Source: DATAUD01 sp036268455 (GTDB lineage Bacteria > Verrucomicrobiota > Verrucomicrobiia > Limisphaerales > Palsa-1400). From it: 64,000 nucleotides of DNA. This document shows positions 25,965-35,707 of the stretch, one piece after another (within the stretch, counting starts at the first letter, position 1; the number at the start of each line of letters is the position of its first letter). Below the pieces are notes generated by a model that worked only from the letters and a program-made list of their open reading frames with translations, was not told where the DNA came from and ran no database searches. The position numbers were made by a program, and so were the translations under genes. The stretch is taken from NCBI GenBank assembly GCA_036268455.1, contig DATAUD010000009.1, positions 219,228 to 283,227 of the forward strand, given 5' to 3'.

Positions 25965-26416
25965 GGCGTCAAAAATCTCCGAATTCTGTTTTGCATTTTC
26001 TCAACTTTCGCCAACTGGCATTCCCAAACGATCAAACACCGCCAGCCAGCTTTTCGCAATTCCAACAAATGCCTTTTGTCTCGCTCCGCGTTGTTTTCAA
26101 GCTTTGGCCGCCAGAATTCCAAGCGCGATTTTGGAAGGCGGGCCATTTTGCACTTCGGATCGCTGTGACGATGCCAAAAGCAGCCGTGTATGAAAATGAT
26201 TTTTTTTCGAGACGGAAAACAGATGTCAGGTCTTCCTGGCAAGCCAGCCTTGTGGAGAACAAAGCGGAATCCCATCCGGTGGATTAAACTCCTGACGAAC
26301 AACTCCGGTTTTGTGTCTTTCCCGCGAATCAACGACATCCGCCTGCCCCTTTCCTGCCTTGAAAGTGGATCAAGCCGACCTGACGTTTTTGCACTGTCGA
26401 GCTGATTTTTACGCAC
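25961..26416 (-). CDS. vsr: Very short patch repair endonuclease (Vsr)
   Basis: 151 residues from the GTG at 26416; the open frame continues much further upstream but there it only shadows oppC. Vsr motifs: RRMSLIRGKDTKPEL, GRPDICFPSRKKIIFIHGCF (metal-binding Asp and the following IFxHGCFWH), WHRHSDPKC and FWRPKLENNAERD. Vsr nicks beside T:G mismatches made when 5-methylcytosine deaminates, so it protects the chromosome from the cost of dcm methylation. Its stop overlaps the dcm start, and the pair is a standard unit. It is the first gene of the inserted module, 80 bases after the oppC stop. Confidence 0.92.
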   Translation of the reverse strand: MRKNQLDSAKTSGRLDPLSRQERGRRMSLIRGKDTKPELFVRSLIHRMGFRFVLHKAGLPGRPDICFPSRKKIIFIHGCFWHRHSDPKCKMARLPKSRLEFWRPKLENNAERDKRHLLELRKAGWRCLIVWECQLAKVEKMQNRIRRFLTP

Positions 26417-26496
26417 CGTACGTATCGCTTTGTTTGAGCATTCGCAGTTTACCAACCAGTTCACTCTTCGCCACTCAATCAAAGGTTCGCGGATTA

Positions 26497-27402
26497 TTAA
26501 TCCTTTGAGGTGCGGACGTCTAGGGCGTCGCGCAGGCCGTCGCCGAGGAAGTTCAGGGAGAAAAGTGTCAGGGCCATTACGATGGCGGGGTAGATCAACA
26601 ACCAGGGGTATTCTTCCATCATTTCCGCGCCTTCCTTGATGAGGACGCCCCAGGAGCTTTGCGGGGGTTGCACGCCAAGGCCGAGGAAACTGAGGAAAGC
26701 CTCCAGCAACATCACCTCGGGGACGGTCAGGGTCGCGTAAACGATGATTGGGCCGAGCAGATTGGGGAGAATATGCCTGAGAAGGATTCGCCTCTTGCGC
26801 AGTCCCAAGGCGCGCGCGGCTTCGACGAATTCCTGCTGTTTGATTGACATGACTTGGCCGCGCACAATCCGGGCCATCGTCAGCCATTCAATTGCGCCAA
26901 TGGCGACGAAGAGGAGAATGATGTTTTGGCCGAAAAAAACCATCAGCAGGATGACGAAAATGGTGAAGGGCAATGCGTAGAGGATATCAACTATTCGCAT
27001 CATTGCCGCGTCAAGATTTCCGCCGACGAAACCGGAAATGGCGCCGTAGATCACTCCGATGACGAGGGAGACAAAAGTCGCGGCCAGCCCGACACTTAGG
27101 GAAATCATGCCGCCGTAGAGCAGGCGGGCGAGCAAGTCGCGGCCAAGGGGATCGGTGCCGAGCCAATGGAGGCGGCTCGGTGGCGCGGCGCCGAGGGCGA
27201 GGTTTTGCTGTTCGTAATTAAAGCCGAGAATATAACGGGAGATCAGAGATTGGCTGAAACAGAGCACCGATAGCACGATGACCACGCCCAAACCGAACAT
27301 CGCGAGTTTGTGTTTTCGCAGCCGGCGCCAGGCGTCGCTCCAAAAGGAGGCGGACGGCTCGGTTTCGGCCGCGGCTATGGATTGGAGGCTTGTTTCAGGC
27401 AT
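26497..27402 (-). CDS. oppC: Oligopeptide ABC transporter permease OppC
   Basis: 301 residues. N-terminal single helix (MFGLGVVIVLSVLCFSQSL), then a five-helix core with the ATPase-contact EAA loop (EAARALGLRKRRILLRHILP) and the SVGLAATFVSLVIGVIYG segment typical of OppC/DppC. The C terminus FLGDGLRDALDVR is the family ending. Its ATG overlaps the oppB stop as TAATG. With OppB it forms the inner-membrane channel. It is followed, after an 80-base gap, by vsr in place of the expected oppD. Confidence 0.93.
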   Translation of the reverse strand: MPETSLQSIAAAETEPSASFWSDAWRRLRKHKLAMFGLGVVIVLSVLCFSQSLISRYILGFNYEQQNLALGAAPPSRLHWLGTDPLGRDLLARLLYGGMISLSVGLAATFVSLVIGVIYGAISGFVGGNLDAAMMRIVDILYALPFTIFVILLMVFFGQNIILLFVAIGAIEWLTMARIVRGQVMSIKQQEFVEAARALGLRKRRILLRHILPNLLGPIIVYATLTVPEVMLLEAFLSFLGLGVQPPQSSWGVLIKEGAEMMEEYPWLLIYPAIVMALTLFSLNFLGDGLRDALDVRTSKD

Positions 27403-28319
27403 TATTCGAGGCGCAATCGTGGGTTCATCCAGACCAGGACAATGTCGGCCAGGAGGTTGAGGGCAACGACAAATACCGCGTAAAAAAGGACGGAGCCCAT
27501 GATCATGAAATAGTCGCGATTGAAGGCGGCGGTGACAAAATATCGGCCGAGGCCGGGGATGCCAAAAATCGTCTCGACAACAAAAGAGCCCGTCAACAAT
27601 CCGGCGATCGCGGGGCCGAGAAAGGAGACGACGGGAAGCAAGCCGCCGCGGAGGGCGTGCTTGAAGAGCACGCGGGAGGGGCCGGCGCCTTTGGCCTGGG
27701 CGGTGCGGATGAAGTCCTGGTGCAAAACTTCCAGCAAGCCGCCGCGAGACAGGCGGGCGATGTACGCGGCGTAGTAGGCGCCGAGTGTCAGGGCGGGAAG
27801 GACGCGGTCACGCGGGAAAAACCAGCCGGCGGCGTTGAACCAATCGAGATGCAGGGCAAAGCCGGAGATCAGCAGGGGACCCATGACGAAGGTGGGCACG
27901 CACAGGCCGATCATGGCCAGAGACATCAAGACATGGTCCCAGGCTGTGTTTCGTTTCACCGCCGCAATCATCCCGGCGACGAGTCCGAAAACGAGGGCGA
28001 CGGCGAGGCTTTCAACTCCGAGTTCGAGGGAAACCGGAAAGGAATCGCGAATAATCTCGTTGACGGTGTGGCCGGGATATTTGAAGGAGGGGCCGAGGTT
28101 GCCCTGCAAGAGATGTTTCATTTGCAGGAGGTATTGCTGGAACAACGGTTTGTCCAGGCCGTAGTGGGCGTTCATTCTTTCGCGGATGGCCGGGCTGGCC
28201 TGTTTTTCGGAAGTGAAGGGACCGCCCGGGGCCAGGCGCATCATAAAGAACGTCGCTGTGGCAAGAATGAACAGCACCGGAATGGTCTCCAGAATGCGGC
28301 GTATAATAAAGCGCAACAT
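27402..28319 (-). CDS. oppB: Oligopeptide ABC transporter permease OppB
   Basis: 305 residues. Starts MLRFIIRRILETIPVLFILA, the classic OppB/DppB N terminus, followed by APGGPFTSEK and helices that include EAA loop DFIRTAQAKGAGPSRVLFKH and a final FYAVFVVALNLLADIVLVWM helix with PRLRLE tail. It pairs with OppC as the membrane channel. It starts 2 bases after the oppA stop, so A-B-C are one transcription unit. Confidence 0.94.
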   Translation of the reverse strand: MLRFIIRRILETIPVLFILATATFFMMRLAPGGPFTSEKQASPAIRERMNAHYGLDKPLFQQYLLQMKHLLQGNLGPSFKYPGHTVNEIIRDSFPVSLELGVESLAVALVFGLVAGMIAAVKRNTAWDHVLMSLAMIGLCVPTFVMGPLLISGFALHLDWFNAAGWFFPRDRVLPALTLGAYYAAYIARLSRGGLLEVLHQDFIRTAQAKGAGPSRVLFKHALRGGLLPVVSFLGPAIAGLLTGSFVVETIFGIPGLGRYFVTAAFNRDYFMIMGSVLFYAVFVVALNLLADIVLVWMNPRLRLE

Positions 28320-28321
28320 AA

Positions 28322-29977
28322 TCAGTCCCCTTTTGGGTCGAGGTAAACGTATTTGTAATTATGCTGGTCGAGCAAATTGGGATAAAAACCTTTGACGCTG
28401 GGACGGATCATGCGCGGCAGAGTGTAGAAGTAAATCGGAATGATCGGCATTTCGTCCATGAGGATGGCCTCGGCTTTTTGAAAATCGGCGAAACGTTTGG
28501 ACTGATCCCCGGTGTCGGAGGCGGCCTTGCAAAGTTTGTCGTATTCCAGATTGGACCAACCGGTCTCGTTGTTCCCACTATCGGTGGTAAAACAATCAAG
28601 GAAAGTGCTGGGGTCCTGATAATCGCCGATCCAACCCGCGCGGCCGATGTCGTAGTTGGTGTGGTGCATGGTGTCGAGATAGACTTTCCATTCTTCATTG
28701 TGCAAACGGACGTCGATATTGAGATTTTTCCTCCACATTTCCTGCAATGCCTCGGCAATGGCTTTGTGACTTTGGAGGGTGTTGAAAAGAAGTTCGATTG
28801 TCGGAAAACCTTTGCCACCCGGGTAGCCGGCCTCGGCAAGGAGTTTGCGGGCGGCGGGAATATCCTCGCGAATCTGGGTTTTGCTGGTGTAACCGGCGGT
28901 GTCTGGCGGTGTCAGGCAGCCGGCGGGCAATTCGCCGCCGCGTGAAACTGTTTCGGTAATGGCGTGGCGATCAATGGACATTGCGAGCGCCTCGCGCACG
29001 CGTTTGTCGTTCAGCGGCGGGCGCAGCACGTTGAACTTGTAGTAATACGTGGCAAGCTCGGGCGAAATGACGATCAACTTTGGTTTGTATTTCTCATAAT
29101 ACGCAATTTTGGATGGAGATGCCTGGAAGGTATCGTGGAGCTGCCCGGAGCGAAACATTCGCTCCTCGGTGTCATAACTGGAGGTTGGATCGAAATAGAT
29201 TTTGTTCAATCGGACGTGGGCAGCGTCCCAATAGGTTGGGCTTTTCGCGACGAGGATGTGCGAATTCATGCGCCACTCTTTGAGGACGAAGGGGCCGTTG
29301 CCGACGAAGTGCTCGGGACGGGTCCAAGTGTTCGCCTCATCGTCGAGCGCGCCGTATTTTTCGATGGTTTTGATTGGGACGGGATACCAGGACTGGTGAA
29401 TCATCATGGAGAGGAGGTATGGCGTGGGACTGTGCAGCGTCACGCGCAGGGTAAAGTCATCAAGCGCCTTGAAGCCGACCTGGTCAAAATTGGTGATCTT
29501 GCCGAGGTTATACGCTTCGGCATTGGTCACGGGATAGAGCATGTACGAATATTGCGCGGCGAGGGAAGGCATCAACATGCGGCGGTAGGATTGGACAAAA
29601 TCATCCGCTGTCACGGGGTCGCCATTGGACCAGAGGGCGTTGTGGCGGAGATGGAAGGTGTAGATTTTTCCATCGGGCGAAATGTCCCAGCTTTCGGCGA
29701 CGCCCGGGCGGGGCATGTTTTGTTTGGGATCGCCGGTGACGAGGCCTTCGAAAAGAGCGAGTTGAATGTTTGCTTCGATGTTGCCAATGGAGGTTTGCGG
29801 ATCAAGGCCGCTTGGCTCGTCGGCGTTGGAGAGAAACAGTTCCTGGGTGCGGTCGCCAATTTCGACGAGGGTTTCGCGTTTGCCGCAGCCGCAAAGAATC
29901 AGGAGACAAAGAGCAAGGGCCAAAAGACCCGGCATTGCCAAAATTGCTTTCCGCAAACCCCTCGCTCGACTAATCAT
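28322..29977 (-). CDS. oppA: Oligopeptide-binding lipoprotein OppA (SBP_bac_5)
   Basis: 551 residues. Lipoprotein signal peptide (LLALALCLLILCGCGKRE) with lipobox Cys in LCGC near residue 31. The mature part has the family 5 solute-binding pattern: LFLSNADEPSGLDPQ, FEGLVTGDP, GVAESWDISPDGKIYTFHLR, NGPFVLKEW, and RPPLNDKRVREALAMSIDR. It captures peptides in the periplasm and delivers them to OppBC. First gene of the opp operon; its 5' end faces the OPT transporter gene across a 75-base divergent region, which suggests shared control of peptide uptake. Confidence 0.94.
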   Translation of the reverse strand: MISRARGLRKAILAMPGLLALALCLLILCGCGKRETLVEIGDRTQELFLSNADEPSGLDPQTSIGNIEANIQLALFEGLVTGDPKQNMPRPGVAESWDISPDGKIYTFHLRHNALWSNGDPVTADDFVQSYRRMLMPSLAAQYSYMLYPVTNAEAYNLGKITNFDQVGFKALDDFTLRVTLHSPTPYLLSMMIHQSWYPVPIKTIEKYGALDDEANTWTRPEHFVGNGPFVLKEWRMNSHILVAKSPTYWDAAHVRLNKIYFDPTSSYDTEERMFRSGQLHDTFQASPSKIAYYEKYKPKLIVISPELATYYYKFNVLRPPLNDKRVREALAMSIDRHAITETVSRGGELPAGCLTPPDTAGYTSKTQIREDIPAARKLLAEAGYPGGKGFPTIELLFNTLQSHKAIAEALQEMWRKNLNIDVRLHNEEWKVYLDTMHHTNYDIGRAGWIGDYQDPSTFLDCFTTDSGNNETGWSNLEYDKLCKAASDTGDQSKRFADFQKAEAILMDEMPIIPIYFYTLPRMIRPSVKGFYPNLLDQHNYKYVYLDPKGD

Positions 29978-30052
29978 GGAACTCAGTCAGAATCAGGCGC
30001 AGTTCACGCGCGATATACAATATTAATTAACTAAACGTTGGGCCAAAAGCAA

Positions 30053-31897
30053 ATGAAAGAGGATTCCGGGACGCGCGCGAAATCATTTCTGCCGAAGATT
30101 GGGAGTCCCGGCTACCATATTTTGCTTTGTTGCGTTTCGGTGCTGATCCTGGGTCCGCTGGGGGCTGTTTCAGCGGCTTACATGAATTTCTCCATCGGCT
30201 TCTTCGTGGGGGGACAGGTCTTGGCGGGGATTCTTGGGAGTGTGGTCACTTACGGTTATGGGGCGGAAGGAAAGCACGGGGCAAACTACATCCAAACGAT
30301 GTCCGCGTCCGTCGCCAACCTGTCGGGAATGGCCGTGCTGGTGCAGGCGATGATATGGCTGGGCTTAAAGGAGCCGCCGATATGGGTATTGATTTTATTC
30401 TTTACGTGCATCGGCATGTTTGGCGCGGGTGTCGGCATGCTCTACACGCCGATACTGGTGGACAGGATGCAGTTGACGTTCCCCTCCGGTTTCGCGGTGG
30501 CAAATATTCTCCGCGCGCTGACGGACAAAACGCTGCTCAAACGTTCGATTGCGAAGCTGGCGGGCGGGACACTGGCGGGGGGAATCGGCGGACTGATGCC
30601 GTCGATCCTCGCTGGAGCGGGCAGGGTGGGAGCCTCGGCATTTTTTCAGAAACTGGGAAGCGGGTTTGACGCGACACAATTTTCTGCTTCGACGGTTGGC
30701 GCGGGGATGGTGGTGGGGGCGCGGGTCGGCGTGCCGGCGTTTGTGGTGGGTGTTGTGGGTTGGTTGTTAACGCCGTGGCTCCGCAGCAACGGATGGATCG
30801 GACCGCATGACGCATTCAAGAAAATCGGTTTTATTGTGGCGTTGGGAACAATTCTCGGCGCGGCGGCGATTGACATGTCGGTCATTGCTTACCAAGCGAT
30901 TCAGCGTTTGCGGGAAAAACTTCCCGCCCAGCCGCAGGAAGATTGGAAGCGAACGAACACAAACCTGCTGATTCTTTGGGTCATCTTCTGGACGATCGCC
31001 GTGATTATGGTGCCGGTGAAACTCATGGGTCAGCCGGCTGGCCTGGTGATTCTCGCGGTCGTGTTGTCGTTTATATTTTTGTTGGTGAATGGCATTTCCG
31101 ACGGCATTTCGGATTGGAACCCCATTTCGAGCGCTTTCGTTTTGACGGTGTTCATTATGTCGGCGGCCGGTTTGAAAGACGCCGGCGTGGGTTTGATTTG
31201 CGCGGCCATTGTGCCTGTTGCGTGCAGCGTGGGAGTTGATATGCAGCAGGACCGGTCCACCGGCTGGCGGCTGGGCACGAATCGGGTGAATCAATTTCGG
31301 TACCAGGTCGCGGGCATTTTGATGGGCGCGGTTTTGTCGGTGGTGTTGGCGGAGGTTTTTCTTCGGGCTTATCCTGTCCTGAAAATCAACGCCTTTCTTC
31401 ATCCGGACGCCGCGGGAATCGGCAAATGGCAATCGGCGATGACGTACAAATTTGTCGGAGCGCTGGAAGGGCTGACCCACCCGCAAGGCCCCGTCATCAG
31501 GGCGCTGGAACTGGGAATCGCCGGTGGATTTGTCACCGAACTCATCCGCAAAAGTGTCAAGAAGAACGCTCGCTATCGTTCGTTCATCAAGAGCGGACGA
31601 ACCGGAGGGACCGTGGATTTTGTGTTTGACGCGATCATTTTTCCAAGCCCGTACGCGTCGTCTTTTGGGGGATTTGTCACGTTGCCGCCCACCATTTGGT
31701 TCGCGGCGGGAGGAGTCATCACGTCGATCTTGCAAACGAGAAAGAAACTGCGCATCGGAGGCGAAGCGGGCCCGGCGGAGGGTGAATTGCCGGCGGACAT
31801 GAGCGCGACGTCGCTGGTGGGTGGCGGGTTGATCGCGGGGGATTCGCTGGCGGCTTTGGTCATTGGTTTGTGGGGGTTGTTGGGCCAATTATTATAG
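30053..31897 (+). CDS. OPT-family oligopeptide transporter
   Basis: 614 residues from the ATG at 30053 (a TTG at 30038 is possible). It has about 14-15 hydrophobic helices, with the OPT family signatures SVLILGPLGAVSAAYMNF-like opening, QTMSASVANLSGMAV, GVGMLYTPILVDRMQLTFP and GGFVTLPPTIWFAAGGVI. OPT proteins are secondary transporters for peptides or metal chelates (siderophore-peptide type), driven by ions instead of ATP. It diverges from oppA, giving two peptide-uptake routes side by side. The inner-membrane location is certain from hydrophobicity; substrate is inferred. Confidence 0.9.
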   Translation: MKEDSGTRAKSFLPKIGSPGYHILLCCVSVLILGPLGAVSAAYMNFSIGFFVGGQVLAGILGSVVTYGYGAEGKHGANYIQTMSASVANLSGMAVLVQAMIWLGLKEPPIWVLILFFTCIGMFGAGVGMLYTPILVDRMQLTFPSGFAVANILRALTDKTLLKRSIAKLAGGTLAGGIGGLMPSILAGAGRVGASAFFQKLGSGFDATQFSASTVGAGMVVGARVGVPAFVVGVVGWLLTPWLRSNGWIGPHDAFKKIGFIVALGTILGAAAIDMSVIAYQAIQRLREKLPAQPQEDWKRTNTNLLILWVIFWTIAVIMVPVKLMGQPAGLVILAVVLSFIFLLVNGISDGISDWNPISSAFVLTVFIMSAAGLKDAGVGLICAAIVPVACSVGVDMQQDRSTGWRLGTNRVNQFRYQVAGILMGAVLSVVLAEVFLRAYPVLKINAFLHPDAAGIGKWQSAMTYKFVGALEGLTHPQGPVIRALELGIAGGFVTELIRKSVKKNARYRSFIKSGRTGGTVDFVFDAIIFPSPYASSFGGFVTLPPTIWFAAGGVITSILQTRKKLRIGGEAGPAEGELPADMSATSLVGGGLIAGDSLAALVIGLWGLLGQLL

Positions 31898-31976
31898 CCA
31901 GTTTTAGGAGGTTTAATTTCTTGTATAACGATACGCGAGCCGATAGCCTCATTTCAAATCGGAGGCCGGATGACGT

Positions 31977-34900
31977 ATGAAGACTTATCGGCTATTTTTG
32001 GGGCTGCTGTCTTTGATTCCCCCCGCGGCAGAGGCTCAATTCAATTATACCACGTACAATGGCACGGCCATCATCACGAGCTACACGGGGCCGGGCGGGG
32101 CGTTGAGCATCCCGAGCACCCTCGGGGGGCTGCCGGTGACGGGGATCGAAGGCTCCGGATTTGAAAATAAAGGGATTACGACTGTTGCGATTCCGGCGAG
32201 CGTGACGAACATCGAGGTGCAGGAATTCGCGCCCAATGACTCGCTGACGTCGTTCACTGTCGATACCAATAACACGGCGTATAGCAGCGCCGGCGGTGTG
32301 TTGTTCGATAAAAGCAGGGCGACACTTTTCGAGTATCCGCCGGGGTTGACCGGGAGTTACACGATTCCCTCAAGCGTGACCACCGTTGGGCAGAATGCTT
32401 TTGCGGCGGCCTACTTCTTGAGCGGTGTGACGATTCCCACGAGCGTGACGAATATCGGGCCGACGGGATTTGGATATTGCTTTGACCTGACGAGCGTGAC
32501 GATTCCCGATAGCGTGACGAGCATCGGGCCGGACGCGTTTATAAATTGCTACAACCTACCGGCCATCACGGTGGCGGCGGGAAATCCTTCTTACATCAGC
32601 GTGGGCGGTGTGTTGTTCGATAAAGCCGAGACGACGCTTGAGGAATACCCGACGGGACTGGATGGAAATTACACGATTCCCGACGGAGTCACGACCGTCG
32701 GAACAAACGCCTTCATTTTGTGTGATGGCCTCTCTGGGTTGACGATTCCGGCCAGCGCCATGAACCTTGCGGACGGCGCGTTTGCGGAGTGCGCCGGTTT
32801 GACGAATGTGATACTGGGCGCGGGCGTGAGTTATATTTCGGCGTCGGCATTCGGAGGTTGCGAGGAGTTGGTGACGATCAATGTGAATTCGAACAATCCG
32901 AATTTTAGCTCTCTCGACGGGGTAGTGTTGAACAAAAACCAATCGATGCTGGTTCGATTTCCGCCGGGGGTTACGGGCAGCTACACGACTCCGGGCAATG
33001 TGACGAGCATCGCGGACTATGCGTTTCAGGATTGCGAACTGAGGGACGTTATTATTTCCGGCAATGTCGCCAGTGTTGGGTTCTATTCATTTCAGGGCTG
33101 CGGCTACCTGACCAACGTCACGATGTCCGAGGGCGTTGTGAGCATCGGGGAGTTTGCGTTTGGGGACTGTCCGTCGCTGGCGAGCGTGACAATTCCCGCG
33201 AGCGTCGGGAGTCTGCCATATGGGGCTTTTGCTTATTGCGATTTCGGCAGCGTGTATTTTGAGGGCAACGCGCCTGTGACTGACCCGTCGGCCTTCCTCG
33301 GCGACAGCGGGACGATTTATTTTTTGCCGGGGACGAGCGGCTGGGCGCCGACCTTTGACGGTCTTGCGACGGTGCTGGAGGGCGCTCCGAATCCGAACGG
33401 CGCCCTGGAGGTGATGATCCTGCCGGCCGGAGCAGCGAACGCCGGGGCGGAATGGCAGGTGGATGACGGGCTTCCGCAACCGAGCGGGGCGGTGGTGTTG
33501 GGTTTGTCGGTGGGGCCGCACACGATAAGTTTCACCACGGTGAGCGACTGGATGGCGCCGAGCAATCAAACGATTTCGGTCGTCGCGGATGTCACGAACA
33601 CGGCGTCGGGAACTTATGCTGAAGAAGCGGCGCCGGCGTCGGATTTCACTTTTGTGACCAACAGGGCGAGCATTACGATTACAAGCTATGTGGGGCTGGG
33701 AGGATCGGTGGAGATTCCCTCGACGATCAACGGCCTCCCGGTCACGGCCATTGGAGCGCAGGCGTTCTATGCTATCAGCACCCTTGCGGCTGTGACGATT
33801 CCGGACAGTGTCACGAACGTCGGGGACAATGCGTTCAATTCATGCGCGGCGCTGGCCGAGGTGACGGTTTCGGACGGCGTCAGCAACATCGGTTTCGGAA
33901 TATTCCAGGATTGCTTCAGTCTGAGCGAGGTCACGTTTCGGGGCGCCGTGACGAGCATCGGCGATTATGCGTTTGCTTCGTGCTTTGACCTCACCGGCTT
34001 GACGATCCAGGACAGCGTGACGAACCTTGGACAATACGCTTTTTACGGCACCGGCTTGACGAATGTGACAATACCCGCCGGGCTGACGAATATTGGCGAG
34101 GCGGCGTTTCTGGCTTGCTCGGCGCTTCCGGCGATTGTGGTGGACCCTGCCAATCCAGCTTACACGGATGTGGCGGGAGTTTTGTTCAACAAAAATCAGG
34201 CGGAGTTGGTGCAGTATCCTGACGGAAACCCCGCGATGTCGTACACGATTTCCAACACGGTCACGAGCATCGCGGATACGGCGTTCGAGGATTGCAATTT
34301 GACGAATATCACCATCGCGACCAGCGTGACAAACATCGGGAATTACTCGTTCGAGAATTGCGTCTTTCTTGCGGGCGTCACCATTCCGAATAGCGTCGTG
34401 AGCATTGGAAATGAAGGGTTCGCCTTTTGCAACGGCCTGACCAATGTTGTCCTTCCCGCCAGTGTGACCGACCTCGGTTCGATTCCGTTCGCGAACTGCG
34501 CCAATATGACGGCGATTACAGCGGCGTCGGGAAATCCCGCGTACAGCAGCGTCAATGGCGTGTTGTACAATAAAGCTGGAACCTTGTTGGCGGAATATCC
34601 GGGCGGCGTGGGCGGAAATCTTACGATTCCCAACGGGGTCGGAGACGTGGGTTCGCAGGCGGTCGAGAATTGCCAGATCACCAGTGTGACGATTCCGGGG
34701 AGTGTGACGAATATCGAGAATTTCGGATTCTCCGGGTGCGGCGCGCTGGGCAGCGTGATTATGACGAACGGCGTGACGGCTATCGGGGTGGCGGCGTTTC
34801 AAAATTGTTATGTTCTGACCAATGTCGTGCTGCCGCCGAGCCTGACGAATATCGGATATTCCGCGTTCAGCGATTGCAGCGCGTTGAGAACGGTGATCAT

Positions 34901-35603
34901 TCCGAGCGCGGCGCAAATTCTCACGGATTACGCGTTTTCCTACTGCGGCAGCCTGGTGGCGGCTTATTTCGAGGGAGACGCGCCGCCGGATGATTCGACT
35001 GTATTTGTCAATGATAGTGATGCGACGGTTTACTATTTGCCCGGCGCGACGGGTTGGAATTCGACTTTTGGGACGGCGCCGACGACGGAATTGGCGGGGA
35101 TTGCAATTACGGCCAACCCGAGCAACGGACAGGCGCCGTTGCCGGTAAATTTCACCGCGGCGGCGACGAACAGCGCAGGCAATCCCGTGACGAATTGGAA
35201 TTGGAGCTTTGGGGATGGCTCCACGAGCGAGGTACAGAATCCGTCGCACACTTATACCGGCATTGGCATTTTTTCAGCGGCGGTGGTGGAGACGAACGGC
35301 GCCGGCGTCCCGGTGGCGGGAGAAGTGACGTCGGTTGAAGTAAGTTTTTTTCCGGTGGAATTTGGAATTTCTGGAGTGAGCGTCTCGGGAGGGAACCTTG
35401 TGCTCGATGGGACCAACGGCGTCGCCGGTGCGACGTATGTTGTCCTGGCGAGCACGAATCTGGCGCTGCCGTTGAGCCAATGGACGCCGACGGCCACAAA
35501 TTTTTTGGGCGCGAGCGGGAATTTCTCGATCACTGTCAGCAACGCGGTCGATTCTCAGTTTTCAAAGCGGTTTTACATTCTTCAAATGGATAAGCATTAC
35601 TAA
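31977..35603 (+). CDS. Secreted BspA-type leucine-rich-repeat protein with PKD domain
   Basis: 1,208 residues. Signal peptide MKTYRLFLGLLSLIPPAAEAQ. Two arrays of LRR_5/BspA repeats (consensus like LTSVTIPDSVTSIGPDAF) follow. Each array opens with a similar cap: NGTAIITSYTGPGGALSIPS near residue 28 and RASITITSYVGLGGSVEIPS near residue 562. A PEGA-like linker (AEWQVDDGLP...GPHTISFTTVSDW) sits between arrays. After the second comes a PKD domain (NWNWSFGDGSTSEVQNPSHTY), then a C-terminal module ending FSKRFYILQMDKHY that resembles the ends of the two other giant proteins here. It is probably a cell-surface adhesin or recognition protein. Confidence 0.9.
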   Translation: MKTYRLFLGLLSLIPPAAEAQFNYTTYNGTAIITSYTGPGGALSIPSTLGGLPVTGIEGSGFENKGITTVAIPASVTNIEVQEFAPNDSLTSFTVDTNNTAYSSAGGVLFDKSRATLFEYPPGLTGSYTIPSSVTTVGQNAFAAAYFLSGVTIPTSVTNIGPTGFGYCFDLTSVTIPDSVTSIGPDAFINCYNLPAITVAAGNPSYISVGGVLFDKAETTLEEYPTGLDGNYTIPDGVTTVGTNAFILCDGLSGLTIPASAMNLADGAFAECAGLTNVILGAGVSYISASAFGGCEELVTINVNSNNPNFSSLDGVVLNKNQSMLVRFPPGVTGSYTTPGNVTSIADYAFQDCELRDVIISGNVASVGFYSFQGCGYLTNVTMSEGVVSIGEFAFGDCPSLASVTIPASVGSLPYGAFAYCDFGSVYFEGNAPVTDPSAFLGDSGTIYFLPGTSGWAPTFDGLATVLEGAPNPNGALEVMILPAGAANAGAEWQVDDGLPQPSGAVVLGLSVGPHTISFTTVSDWMAPSNQTISVVADVTNTASGTYAEEAAPASDFTFVTNRASITITSYVGLGGSVEIPSTINGLPVTAIGAQAFYAISTLAAVTIPDSVTNVGDNAFNSCAALAEVTVSDGVSNIGFGIFQDCFSLSEVTFRGAVTSIGDYAFASCFDLTGLTIQDSVTNLGQYAFYGTGLTNVTIPAGLTNIGEAAFLACSALPAIVVDPANPAYTDVAGVLFNKNQAELVQYPDGNPAMSYTISNTVTSIADTAFEDCNLTNITIATSVTNIGNYSFENCVFLAGVTIPNSVVSIGNEGFAFCNGLTNVVLPASVTDLGSIPFANCANMTAITAASGNPAYSSVNGVLYNKAGTLLAEYPGGVGGNLTIPNGVGDVGSQAVENCQITSVTIPGSVTNIENFGFSGCGALGSVIMTNGVTAIGVAAFQNCYVLTNVVLPPSLTNIGYSAFSDCSALRTVIIPSAAQILTDYAFSYCGSLVAAYFEGDAPPDDSTVFVNDSDATVYYLPGATGWNSTFGTAPTTELAGIAITANPSNGQAPLPVNFTAAATNSAGNPVTNWNWSFGDGSTSEVQNPSHTYTGIGIFSAAVVETNGAGVPVAGEVTSVEVSFFPVEFGISGVSVSGGNLVLDGTNGVAGATYVVLASTNLALPLSQWTPTATNFLGASGNFSITVSNAVDSQFSKRFYILQMDKHY

Positions 35604-35707
35604 TAACTCATAAAGTTCCACAAATAATACTGGCATTCCGCGGCTCGCTGGTTGTATAAGGGGGCTTCACTTAGGCAATAAGCAAGGTCGTTCTTCGAAA
35701 GGGTTTT

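Noticed and set aside
26417..26887. Upstream extension of the vsr open frame
   Set aside because: It overlaps oppC on the same strand in another frame and reads as non-coding; Vsr proteins are about 140-150 residues, which fits the GTG at 26416.
30767..31888. 373-codon minus-strand frame opposite the OPT gene
   Set aside because: Composition is Arg/His/Gln-rich and typical of antisense to a membrane protein; no start signal and no family.
32000..35000. Regular short repeats that could suggest a CRISPR array
   Set aside because: They are coding LRR repeats of variable sequence in one open frame, with no constant repeat and spacer pattern. No CRISPR array or cas gene was found in the window.
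33840..35249. 469-codon minus-strand frame opposite the LRR gene
   Set aside because: Its repeats simply mirror the LRR codons on the other strand.
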